Origin: Rectinema subterraneum
Lineage (GTDB): Bacteria; Spirochaetota; Spirochaetia; Treponematales; Rectinemataceae
Length of the DNA stretch: 36,670 bases
Direction: 5' to 3'
NCBI GenBank assembly: GCA_009768935.1
Contig: WESA01000031.1
Coordinates: forward strand, 1 to 36,670
Below the pieces are notes generated by a model. That model searched no databases. It had not been told where the DNA came from and worked only from the letters and a program-made list of their open reading frames with translations. Positions 22,914-31,299 of this stretch are shown one piece after another; the stretch's first letter is position 1; the number at the start of each line of letters is the position of its first letter. Made by a program: the position numbers and the translations under genes.

Positions 22914-22933
22914 TGTTCTTCCTCTTTTAGAAA

Positions 22934-22962
22934 AGAATACACCTCTTGTGTTCTGCGCGAAA
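22934..22962 (-). promoter_or_regulatory. Possible promoter of the HNH nuclease gene
   Basis: On the reverse strand, TTTCGC (22957-22962) and TATTCT (22934-22939) are separated by 17 bases. It overlaps the predicted rightward promoter of the defence operon, so the two genes could compete or be controlled together. Confidence 0.4.
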
Positions 22963-22973
22963 GCATTTAATAA
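22946..22973 (+). promoter_or_regulatory. Possible promoter of the six-gene defence operon
   Basis: TTGTGT (22946-22951) and TAATAA (22968-22973) are separated by 16 bases. The transcription start would fall within a few bases of the ATG at 22983, and no Shine-Dalgarno sequence is present, so the first gene may be translated from a nearly leaderless mRNA. Confidence 0.4.
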
Positions 22974-22982
22974 TGTGAAATC

Positions 22983-25900
22983 ATGACAATATTCGACAAT
23001 TGTAAGCCACGACAGTCTGTATTTGATCGCACACGCCGCGATACCGTCCTGAACTTGAGCGATTTTCTTGAAGGCAAACTCGACGAGCAGGCCGCAATGC
23101 AGTTCTTTACAGAAAACTTTGTCACTGCGGGCATGAAAATGCTCATCCAGAAGAGCTTTGAGCGCCTTTCTGGCACGCATGACCAGCCATCTGCCTACCT
23201 GCTATCACAGGCAATGGGCGGCGGAAAGACCCACAGCATGATCGTGCTTGGGCTTCTTGCACGGTTTCCCTATCTGCGAGCAAAGCTTGGGCATGATTTT
23301 CACCTTGGGAGTCGGCCATACAAGGTTATCGGTTTCGATGGACGTGAATCGGATTATCCATATGGCCTGTGGGGTGCGCTGGCGGAACAGATGGGCAAGC
23401 GAGAGCTCTTCAATCCTTTGTATTCTCCCCTGCAGGCTCCTGGTGTTACCTCATGGGTGAACTTGCTCAAAGGCGAACCGGTCATCATACTTCTTGACGA
23501 GCTTCCGCCCTATTTCAATAACGCGCGCTCAATACAGATTGGCGCATCCAATCTCGCGGAAGTGACTGCCACCGCGCTTTCAAACCTGCTTGTAGCAGCG
23601 AACAAGGAAGAGCTGTCCAATGTCGTCATTGTCATTTCGGACCTTTCCTCCACTGCGTATGAAGCAGGAACAGGATTCATCAACCAGGCGCTCGAGAACT
23701 TCAGACAAGAGACCCGGCGGAATGTCGTTCCGATCGAGCCTGTCGCCACGCAAGGCGACGAAATTTTCCACATTCTGCGCACCCGCATTTTCGAAAGCCT
23801 GCCAGACACTTCTGTTAGAGACGAAGTGGCACGCCACTATGCCCAAGCCGTCGAGAATGCAAAGCAGATGGAGCTGACTGCTGAGTCGCCGGCTTCATTC
23901 GCCGCTCTTCTTCGGGAATCCTATCCCTTCCATTACTCGCTCCGCGACCTCTACGGGAGGTTCAAGGCAAATGCCGGTTTCCAGCAAACAAGGGGTCTTC
24001 TGCGCCTCATGCGCGCCGTCGTAGCGAATCTCTGGGAATCGGAACGGGCAAAACAGCTCGAGCTCATTCACCCCTATGACATCGACCTCAACGATCAGGA
24101 AATTTTCAGCGAATTCTCAACCATCAACCCCAACCTCAACGAGGCGGTGCGCGTGGATATCGCCAACCATGGCACCTCGCACGCCGAAGAACTCGACACC
24201 AAGCTTGGAGGCGGAACACAAGCCCAGGATGCCGCCAAGCTCCTATATGTCGCTTCCCTTTCCACCGCCCAGAATCCCGAACTCGGCCTGCGAGACAGCG
24301 AGCTCATCGCATGGCTCTGCAGACCTGGCCATGATATCTCGCGCATGCGCACCGATGTTTTAGAACAGCTCCCCGCAAGCGCTTGGTATCTCCATGTATC
24401 GAATGATGGCAGATTCTACTTCAAGAATGTCCGCAACCTCGCCGCAACCTTGCATGGGTATGTCGAGTCCTACACCCAGGAAACAAGAATCAAAGAACTG
24501 AGAGAATACCTCAAAAGTCTCTTCAAGCCGAATCGCAGCGATGTCTACCAGGACTGCCTTGCCCTGCCAACCTGGGAAGAAGTGCAGCCTGCGCAGGATC
24601 GTACCATTCTGGTTATTACCGAGCCTTACCCCATCCATGTATCTGACCAGATTCCCTTGCACCCCGATCTCATACGGCTCTACGAAAATCTCGAATACAA
24701 AAACCGCATCATTTTCCTGACCGGTGACCGCGACACCATGAACGAGGTGCTCAAGAACGCCGCACTCCTCAAAGCAATCCGAACCATTCTGGCTGAGCAG
24801 GAAACTGAAAAGCTTTCCGAGCGCGATCCCCAGCGCATGGAAGCAAAGAAAAATGAGGACAGGATTCTCATCAATCTCCGAAGCTCCATCCAGCAGACGT
24901 ACAGCGTTGTGGTTTATCCTTCCTCGGACAAGCTTCGCAAGGAGATCATACGCTTCAACTTTGACTCCAATAACTATGATGGCGAAGCACAGATCCGCGC
25001 AGCCCTGCTCAATGCCAGAAAATTCAGCGAGGATACGGGCAACCTCGATTCATGGATTGCAAAAGTCGAGGAACGCCTTTTCGACAATCAGAACCCAGTC
25101 CGCTGGAAGGATGTCAAAGCCCGCGCCGCGGGCAAAACCAACTGGCAACTCCATCTGCCCCGGCTTCTCGATGACATCAAGGCACATGCAATAAGAACCG
25201 GTAAATGGCGGGAAGAAGGCGAATATGTACGCAAGGGCCCGTTTGCAAAGGAACCTACCAGCGTCAATGTCCAGGTAAAGAGCCGCAACGATGACACAGG
25301 CAAAGTGACACTCGATATCCGCCCCGTAGGTGGCACCAAGGTGCTCTATGAGATCGGCGACAGTCGGCCCACTACCGCGAGTGAAGCAGTGCCCAATTAT
25401 AGCGCCTTCGAGACCGGTGAGCTCAAGCTCACTTTCTTATGTGTCGATGAGAACGATCCCGCTCGCGAAGCGAAACCTGTGGTGTGGAAAAACAGGATCA
25501 GCTTGAAAAGTCGCATATTTGAACAGGCTGGCGAGCGATTCATCGAGCTCATCGCCGCACCGAATGCCCCGATTTTCTACACCACCGACGGCTCTGATCC
25601 CCGCTCAAAAGGCGCATCTTATGCAGGCGCCTTTCCAATTCCCAAGGGCTGCCGCCTTGTGCAGGCAATTGCCAGAAAGGATGATATCGAGAGCGAACTG
25701 CTGAGGCGGGACGTGACCCAAGCCGAGCAGGCATCGGTAGATCCTCTCAAGCCGCTCGTCTGGAAGACAAAACGATTCCAGAACCTGACCACGGCCGACG
25801 CCTGGCAGCTCATCACGAGGCTCACCGAGTATGGCGCGCAGGCTAATGGCATCACGATCTACTTCGAGCTTCCTGATACCGGTGGCGAGGAGATCAACTA

Positions 25901-26093
25901 TACCTCTCCTGAAGGCATCCAGAAGAATGGTGAAGCGATTCGCGCCGTCCTCGATCTTGTAGGAAATTTCGCAGGGAATGTGAATATCAGCATGACAGTA
26001 CAGCGCATCCATTTCTCGCGGGGGCAGGATTTTCTCGACTGGGCCAACAAGGACAGAATCCCCTATGACATCAACAGCGAGGTGCGGCAGTGA
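22983..26093 (+). CDS. DUF499 AAA-type ATPase (BrxC/PglY-like), first gene of the defence operon
   Basis: A 1036-residue protein. The opening (FDNCKPRQSVFDRTRRDT) fits DUF499 proteins. The P-loop is SQAMGGGKTHSMIVLGLL (about residues 75-92) and Walker B is PVIILLDELPPYF (about 165-177). The middle is helical, as in large ATPases such as BrxC and PglY, the BREX proteins in which DUF499 occurs. Near residues 850-905 there is an extra beta domain (FIELIAAPNAPIFYTTDGSD and following) resembling the chitobiase/hexosaminidase C-terminal module; the last 100 residues contain GNVNISMTVQRIHFSRGQDF. In BREX the DUF499 ATPase is needed for both methylation and phage exclusion. Its stop overlaps the GTG of the DUF3780 gene. 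Family assignment is confident; the role here is inferred from context. Confidence 0.9.
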   Translation: MTIFDNCKPRQSVFDRTRRDTVLNLSDFLEGKLDEQAAMQFFTENFVTAGMKMLIQKSFERLSGTHDQPSAYLLSQAMGGGKTHSMIVLGLLARFPYLRAKLGHDFHLGSRPYKVIGFDGRESDYPYGLWGALAEQMGKRELFNPLYSPLQAPGVTSWVNLLKGEPVIILLDELPPYFNNARSIQIGASNLAEVTATALSNLLVAANKEELSNVVIVISDLSSTAYEAGTGFINQALENFRQETRRNVVPIEPVATQGDEIFHILRTRIFESLPDTSVRDEVARHYAQAVENAKQMELTAESPASFAALLRESYPFHYSLRDLYGRFKANAGFQQTRGLLRLMRAVVANLWESERAKQLELIHPYDIDLNDQEIFSEFSTINPNLNEAVRVDIANHGTSHAEELDTKLGGGTQAQDAAKLLYVASLSTAQNPELGLRDSELIAWLCRPGHDISRMRTDVLEQLPASAWYLHVSNDGRFYFKNVRNLAATLHGYVESYTQETRIKELREYLKSLFKPNRSDVYQDCLALPTWEEVQPAQDRTILVITEPYPIHVSDQIPLHPDLIRLYENLEYKNRIIFLTGDRDTMNEVLKNAALLKAIRTILAEQETEKLSERDPQRMEAKKNEDRILINLRSSIQQTYSVVVYPSSDKLRKEIIRFNFDSNNYDGEAQIRAALLNARKFSEDTGNLDSWIAKVEERLFDNQNPVRWKDVKARAAGKTNWQLHLPRLLDDIKAHAIRTGKWREEGEYVRKGPFAKEPTSVNVQVKSRNDDTGKVTLDIRPVGGTKVLYEIGDSRPTTASEAVPNYSAFETGELKLTFLCVDENDPAREAKPVVWKNRISLKSRIFEQAGERFIELIAAPNAPIFYTTDGSDPRSKGASYAGAFPIPKGCRLVQAIARKDDIESELLRRDVTQAEQASVDPLKPLVWKTKRFQNLTTADAWQLITRLTEYGAQANGITIYFELPDTGGEEINYTSPEGIQKNGEAIRAVLDLVGNFAGNVNISMTVQRIHFSRGQDFLDWANKDRIPYDINSEVRQ

Positions 26094-26677
26094 AAGCAAA
26101 GCTGCCAGGATTCGGCTTTGATCCCGAAAAGCATGCCCATTTTTTTGCGGTTATATTTCCGTCGGCCAGCAAGGGTGAAAGCACAATAAAGGTCATCGAG
26201 CATTTCGAATGGCCGGGGGAAGTCCCTGACGACACCACGATTTCCTTTGACAACCGAGACCTCAAGGTGATCATAAAAAGGGAATTTTTTAATGAAGTGG
26301 CCGATGCGATCAAGGCGGAATTCAACCGCCGACTCACAGCCCATGGATTGCCAACGGGGCGCTGGCCAGCGCGCGGCGGCACAGCCCTCCTCTCTGCCAG
26401 TTTCGGCAAGGAGCTTCTGCTTCTTTTATGGGCTATCGAGGACGCTTCCACAAGCGATATCCAGAACGCAGTCCACAACTGGCTGGGGCTCTCGCCAGAG
26501 GAACGCTGGTGGCTCTACACGATGACCAATGCGGCGACCGGCCAGGCTTTGGCTGGACGCAACCGCGGCTGGCGGAAGGCAGTGCGCTTTGCACTCTGCG
26601 AGAACCCCGTGTCGGGGGTAATCATCCGCAAGAGACTCGCGCTCGAGCCGAGCTTGTTTGAAGAGGTGGAAGAATGA
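26090..26677 (+). CDS. DUF3780 family protein
   Basis: A 195-residue protein starting at GTG that overlaps the DUF499 stop (GTGA). Recognisable features are the opening GFGFDPEKHAHFFAVIFPS, the strand ETIKVIEHFEWPGEV-like segment, DNRDLKVIIKREFFNEVADA, LPTGRWPARGGTALLSASFG near the middle, and WLGLSPEERWWLYTMTNAAT with RGWRKAVRFALCENP near the end. This matches DUF3780, a family of about this length that I recall only from gene clusters with DUF499 and DUF1156 proteins, annotated in some databases as anti-phage-associated. No catalytic motif is evident. A structural or adaptor role joining ATPase and methylase is a guess. The stop overlaps the next ATG (ATGA). Confidence 0.85.
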   Translation: MKAKLPGFGFDPEKHAHFFAVIFPSASKGESTIKVIEHFEWPGEVPDDTTISFDNRDLKVIIKREFFNEVADAIKAEFNRRLTAHGLPTGRWPARGGTALLSASFGKELLLLLWAIEDASTSDIQNAVHNWLGLSPEERWWLYTMTNAATGQALAGRNRGWRKAVRFALCENPVSGVIIRKRLALEPSLFEEVEE

Positions 26678-28341
26678 TCAGCCGTATTCAGCTGAGCAAT
26701 TTCAAGACCTTTGAGGCGCTAGATATTGAAGTGGGCCCTGTTACTTTGCTCATCGGCCCGAACAATACCGGAAAGACGACAGTCCTTCAGGCTCTTACCC
26801 TGTGGGACATCGCCCTTCGCAAATGGTGGGAACAAAAAGCGTTAAGCAGCGCCAGGACAAGAACCGGAGTAACCATAAATCGCCAGGACCTCTTCGCCAT
26901 CCCCATCCCGGAAGCACGGCTGTTATGGTACAATCTCCACACACGCAGCGGGATGACCTCGAATGCCAATGTGTTCATGACCATGCGTCTCGAGGGAATT
27001 ACCGAAAACAGGCAATGGCATGCAGAGCTGGAATTCTACTACGCCAATCCGGAATCGCTCTACGCCCGGCCCGCCAAAGGCGAAGATGACCCCGACACTT
27101 TGGAGCTTGCGTTGAAAGAATCTTTTTCCTACCTGCCGCCCATGTCAGGCCTGTCCTCTTCTGAAGAACGGCTGGAAGAAGGAAGCATAAAGCGGCGCAT
27201 CGGCGAAGGAAGAACTGCAGAAGTGCTCCGCAATCTGCTCTGGAAGATATACGAAAAAAAAGGAGAAACAAAATGGAAAGACCTGACATCCGCCATTAAA
27301 AAGCATTTTGACACCGAGGTTCTGACGCCTGTGTATAATCCAGCCACGAGCCTCATATCCTGCCGCATCAAAGAATCCGGAAAACCCGAGATGGACCTTA
27401 CCGCAAGCGGCCGCGGCTTCCAGCAAGCCTTGCTTCTCTTCAGCTTCCTGCATTCTCAGCCCTATACGGTGCTCCTGCTCGATGAGCCCGATGCCCATCT
27501 GGAAATCCTGAGGCAGAAGAGTCTGTACCTGGCGCTGGCTTCCGAAGTCAAGGCAAAAAATGCCCAGATGCTGATCGCGACCCACTCCGAAGCCATTTTG
27601 GATTTGGCCAGCCAGAACGATACCATCATTGCGTTCATAGGCCGACCTCACCAACCGAAACGGCCTGACCAACTGAAAAAGGCCCTCATCGAAATACCGT
27701 ACAGCGAATACCTTTCGGCAGAGCAAACCGGAACAATATTGTACCTGGAAGGTACAACCGATCTTGAATTCCTCCGGGCTTTTGCAGAGGTTCTGCACCA
27801 TCCGGTGCGGGAGAAGCTCGAGCGCCCCTGTGTGAAATATCTGAATGGCAATGATGTGGACCGTGCGCGCAGCAATTTCAACGGTCTCAAGGAAGCATTG
27901 CCCGACCTCCGAGGCCTCATTCTGACGGATAATCTGCAGAGAACTTTTGAGATGCCTCATGACCTTGTGCACGTGCAATGGAAAAGAAATGAAATTGAAT
28001 GCTACCTGCCCCTGCCGCATGTGCTGGAGCGATACTTTGCAGGCGCCACCCCCGATTCGCCATCTCTTTTCGAAACGCAGACCATGGGCACACTGAAGCG
28101 CATCATTGAAGACCAGACACCGCCAGCCGCCTTGCGAGACATGCAGGACGATTTCTGGAAAGAAACAAAAATATCGGATAAATGGCTCAGTACAGTACTG
28201 AAAAAATACTACGCCGAACTCGGTCTTCCCGTGCAGATCAACAAAGGTGATTATTTTCTGTTCGCCCGATATGCCCGCCCCGAAGAGCTGGATAAGGAAA
28301 TCATCGAAAAATTGGATATTCTGAATGATTTTTTAGCCTGA
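26674..28341 (+). CDS. OLD-like AAA ATPase with a degenerate TOPRIM-type C-terminal domain
   Basis: A 555-residue ABC/SMC-type ATPase. Walker A is LIGPNNTGKTTVLQAL (about residues 27-42). After a long insertion come a signature-like TASGRGFQQALLLFSFL, Walker B VLLLDEPDAHLE (about 268-279) and the H-loop IATHSEAILDLA. From about residue 350 a TOPRIM-like part begins: GTILYLEGTTDLEFLRAF has the conserved Glu of OLD nucleases, but where DxD is expected there is GLILTDNLQR, with only one acidic residue. It may therefore be a nuclease with altered chemistry or a non-cutting sensor. The C-terminal 140 residues are helical. It starts inside the DUF3780 stop, with GAGGTGG upstream. OLD and related ATPases act in phage defence (P2 Old, Gabija GajA, retron Septu-like ATPases). 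It is not a member of standard BREX sets. Confidence 0.82.
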   Translation: MISRIQLSNFKTFEALDIEVGPVTLLIGPNNTGKTTVLQALTLWDIALRKWWEQKALSSARTRTGVTINRQDLFAIPIPEARLLWYNLHTRSGMTSNANVFMTMRLEGITENRQWHAELEFYYANPESLYARPAKGEDDPDTLELALKESFSYLPPMSGLSSSEERLEEGSIKRRIGEGRTAEVLRNLLWKIYEKKGETKWKDLTSAIKKHFDTEVLTPVYNPATSLISCRIKESGKPEMDLTASGRGFQQALLLFSFLHSQPYTVLLLDEPDAHLEILRQKSLYLALASEVKAKNAQMLIATHSEAILDLASQNDTIIAFIGRPHQPKRPDQLKKALIEIPYSEYLSAEQTGTILYLEGTTDLEFLRAFAEVLHHPVREKLERPCVKYLNGNDVDRARSNFNGLKEALPDLRGLILTDNLQRTFEMPHDLVHVQWKRNEIECYLPLPHVLERYFAGATPDSPSLFETQTMGTLKRIIEDQTPPAALRDMQDDFWKETKISDKWLSTVLKKYYAELGLPVQINKGDYFLFARYARPEELDKEIIEKLDILNDFLA

Positions 28342-28354
28342 AGGAACAAAAAGC

Positions 28355-31273
28355 ATGCCCCACATCCCCTTTATTGAAATCCAATTCCCCATTGCCCGCC
28401 TTTCGGCGGAAAGCTACAAGGAGCGCAAGGCTGGCTCGGGCCAGACGCTCACCGGCCTTGGCAAGTGGTGGGGCCGCAAGCCCCTCATTCTCGTGCGTGC
28501 AAGCCTCCTCGGCCTCCTCATGCCCGCCTCCGGTGATCCCGAGAAGGACCGCCAGATCTACTACAAGATCCTCACCATGGACGAGGACGGCCTCTGGCGC
28601 AGAAAAACCAAGACCATGAGCGCCGCCAACATCGCCCAGAGGCTGGAGCCTCGGGAGTACGAGGGCCTCATCGAGCGCAGGGGCGGCACGGCATCCTGGG
28701 TGCGCGGCGTCACAAAAGCGGACAAGAACCGGCTCGAGCGCATCGCCTTTGCGCGCCTGCCCTATGAAGAAAAGCTTGCCTATTGCTGCCGGCCTGAAGA
28801 GATCGAAGGTCCAAGCCCGGAAGCGTGGATGGACATCAATGCCCACCTCGGCACCAGCGCACACAGCCTGCCTGAGCTGTTCGAGCAGCTGTCGCAGAAG
28901 GCCTTCGGCCACCGTGCGCGCGTGGGCGACTGCTTCTGCGGCGGAGGGTCGGTGCCCTTCGAGGCGGCCAGGCTGGGGCTCGAAGCCTATGGCAGCGACC
29001 TCAATCCCGTGGCGGTGCTGCTGACCTGGGGAGCGATTAACCTCATCGGGGGCGGCAGGGACGTGCAGGAGGAAGTGCGCCGGGCGCAGGAAGCGGTGTG
29101 GCAGAAGGTGGACGAGCAGATTACCGCCTGGGGCATCGAGCACGATGGCCGGGGCAACCGCGCGGATGCCTATCTCTACTGCGTGGAAGCCAGGTGTCCC
29201 GCCACGGGCCTCTGGGTACCGCTCGCGCCCAGCTGGGTTATCAGCGAAAAGTACCGCGTGGTGGCAGTTCTGCGTCGCAACGATGCGCGACAGGGCTACG
29301 ATATCGACATCATTTCGGGCGCAAGCGATGAGCAGATGCGCAGAGCAAAGCTGGGAACGATCAGGGACTCGGAGATGATCGATCCGGAGGACCCGAGCCG
29401 CCGCTACTCGATCGCCTCGCTGCGCAGCGACCGACGCGGACCGAATGGCGAGACCATCTACGGGCTCAGACTCTGGGAGAATGAGGACCTGGTACCGCGG
29501 CCCGATGACATATTCCAGGAGCGGCTGTATAGCGTGCGCTGGGTGACACCCCAGGGCGAACGGGTATACAAGGCGGTGACCGAGGAGGACCTGGCGCGCG
29601 AGCAGAAGGTGCTGGAACTGCTGAAGGAGCGCTTTGCCGAGTGGCAGGAGAAGGGGTATATCCCGTCGAGGAAGATACCAGAAGGAGTAGAAACGAGCCG
29701 ACTTTTCCGCGAGCGCGGCTGGACGTACTGGCACCATCTGTTCAATCCGAGGCAGCTGCTGGTGCATGGGTTGTTGATGGAGGGGATGGGTGTTCTCAGC
29801 AAAAGAAAAATATTACTCGCATCTTCACTTGTTTCAATCGGACGACTCAATAACTGGGATTCAAAATTAATTCAATGGTTAAGTCTCAGGCCTGGAGAAG
29901 GTTCTTCTCAAACTTTTTCTAATCAAGCGCTAAACACTTTTTACAATTATCCAATAAGGCCTTTCATTACAACTAAATCAATCATTGATCTGAATCTTGA
30001 TCCTTCAATAAAAAGATTTGATAAGAACTATCTTATCCACCCCCTCGACGCGCGCGACGTCACCTACACCGCCGACCTCTGGATCACCGACCCGCCCTAT
30101 GCGGACGCCGTCAACTACCACGAACTGGCGGACTTTTTTCTGGCATGGTACGAAAAGCATCTGCCACGGCTCTTTCCCGACTGGTACGCCGACAGCCGTG
30201 CCGCCCTGGCGGTTCGCGGCGCGGACGAAGACTTCAAGAAGAGCATGGTGGAAATCTATGCCAACCTCGCCCGCCACATGCCAGACGATGGGCTTCAGCT
30301 CGTCATGTTCACCCATCAGGATGCGGGTGTCTGGGCCGACCTCGGCATGATCCTCTGGGCCGCGGGCCTCAGGGTTACCGCCGCCTGGACCATCGGCACG
30401 GAAACCTCGAGCGGCCTCAAGCAGGGCAACTACGTCCAGGGGACGGTGTGCCTCGTGCTGCGCAAGCGCCTCGAACACCGCCGCGCATGGATCGATGAGC
30501 TGTATCCGCAGGTGGAGGACGAAGTAAAGCGCCAGCTCGATGCCATGCAGGCCATCGACGACACCCTCCAGCCTCAGTTCGGCGACACGGACTACCAGCT
30601 TGCCGCCTATGCGGCCGCGCTCAGGGTACTCACCTCCTACGATTCCATCGAAGGACGGGACATCACGCACGAGCTGTTCCGCACGCGCGCTAAAAACGAA
30701 GCGAGCGAATTCGAGCGCATTATCGACCGGGCAGTCAGCATCGCCACCAATTACCGGATACCGCGCGGCATCAGCAGCTTCTCCTGGCGCAATCTTGAAG
30801 CTATCGAGCGGCTCTACCTTGCAGGCCTCGAGCTGGAGCGGCATGGAGAACTGCGGCAGGGCGCCTATCAGGAACTTGCCCGGGGCTTTGGTGTCGCCGA
30901 GTACAAATTCTTGCTCGGGGACGCGGGGGCCAACCAGGCGCGCTTCAAGACGCCCAGCGAATTAAAACGCCTCTATCTGTCAGCCAGCCAAAATAGCAAT
31001 GATAAGGGTACCGGAGCCTTCGCAGCCAGCCTTCTTCGCCACCTTCTTTTTGCCATTCATGAGGCCGTCCGCACAGAAAACCCCAGAGAAGGCCTCAACT
31101 ACCTTAAAGCTGAACGCCTCGACTACTGGAGCCGCCGTGAGGATCTGATCAACCTGCTGGACTACCTGGCGGCCGCCCGGAATCTGAGCGCCTTGACCTA
31201 TTGGGAAAAAGATGCCGAATCTGCAGGGCTTCTGGCAGGCCTGGTCCGCAACGATTATGTGGGATCGCGATGA
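28355..31273 (+). CDS. DUF1156 DNA methylase (PglXI-like, predicted adenine-N6)
   Basis: A 972-residue methylase. The N-terminal DUF1156 motif is GLGKWWGRKPLILVRASLLG (about residues 34-53). The SAM-binding motif I region is GDCFCGGGSVPFEAARLGLE with SDLNPVAV (about 190-218). The catalytic motif is ITDPPYADAVNYHELADFFL (DPPY at 579-582), followed by the late strand NYVQGTVCLVLRKR. The order of motifs and DPPY fit amino-methyltransferases acting on adenine (COG1743), the family of PglXI in type 3 BREX. It probably marks host DNA as self. AAGGA precedes the ATG and the gap to the previous gene is 13 bases. An AT-rich block of about 240 bases (29790-30035) just before DPPY contrasts sharply with its GC-rich flanks. 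The frame is intact. Confidence 0.92.
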   Translation: MPHIPFIEIQFPIARLSAESYKERKAGSGQTLTGLGKWWGRKPLILVRASLLGLLMPASGDPEKDRQIYYKILTMDEDGLWRRKTKTMSAANIAQRLEPREYEGLIERRGGTASWVRGVTKADKNRLERIAFARLPYEEKLAYCCRPEEIEGPSPEAWMDINAHLGTSAHSLPELFEQLSQKAFGHRARVGDCFCGGGSVPFEAARLGLEAYGSDLNPVAVLLTWGAINLIGGGRDVQEEVRRAQEAVWQKVDEQITAWGIEHDGRGNRADAYLYCVEARCPATGLWVPLAPSWVISEKYRVVAVLRRNDARQGYDIDIISGASDEQMRRAKLGTIRDSEMIDPEDPSRRYSIASLRSDRRGPNGETIYGLRLWENEDLVPRPDDIFQERLYSVRWVTPQGERVYKAVTEEDLAREQKVLELLKERFAEWQEKGYIPSRKIPEGVETSRLFRERGWTYWHHLFNPRQLLVHGLLMEGMGVLSKRKILLASSLVSIGRLNNWDSKLIQWLSLRPGEGSSQTFSNQALNTFYNYPIRPFITTKSIIDLNLDPSIKRFDKNYLIHPLDARDVTYTADLWITDPPYADAVNYHELADFFLAWYEKHLPRLFPDWYADSRAALAVRGADEDFKKSMVEIYANLARHMPDDGLQLVMFTHQDAGVWADLGMILWAAGLRVTAAWTIGTETSSGLKQGNYVQGTVCLVLRKRLEHRRAWIDELYPQVEDEVKRQLDAMQAIDDTLQPQFGDTDYQLAAYAAALRVLTSYDSIEGRDITHELFRTRAKNEASEFERIIDRAVSIATNYRIPRGISSFSWRNLEAIERLYLAGLELERHGELRQGAYQELARGFGVAEYKFLLGDAGANQARFKTPSELKRLYLSASQNSNDKGTGAFAASLLRHLLFAIHEAVRTENPREGLNYLKAERLDYWSRREDLINLLDYLAAARNLSALTYWEKDAESAGLLAGLVRNDYVGSR

Positions 31274-31299
31274 ACGATGGAGATTAGGGATAGCAAGGC

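Noticed and set aside
28301..29767. Reverse-strand open frame of 488 codons
   Set aside because: It is antisense to the DUF1156 methylase. It exists because that part of the gene is GC-rich, and its His/Leu/Pro/Ala-rich sequence has no recognisable motif.
30005..30844. Reverse-strand open frame of 279 codons
   Set aside because: It is the antisense shadow of the methylase's DPPY region, with no ribosome-binding site or family motif.
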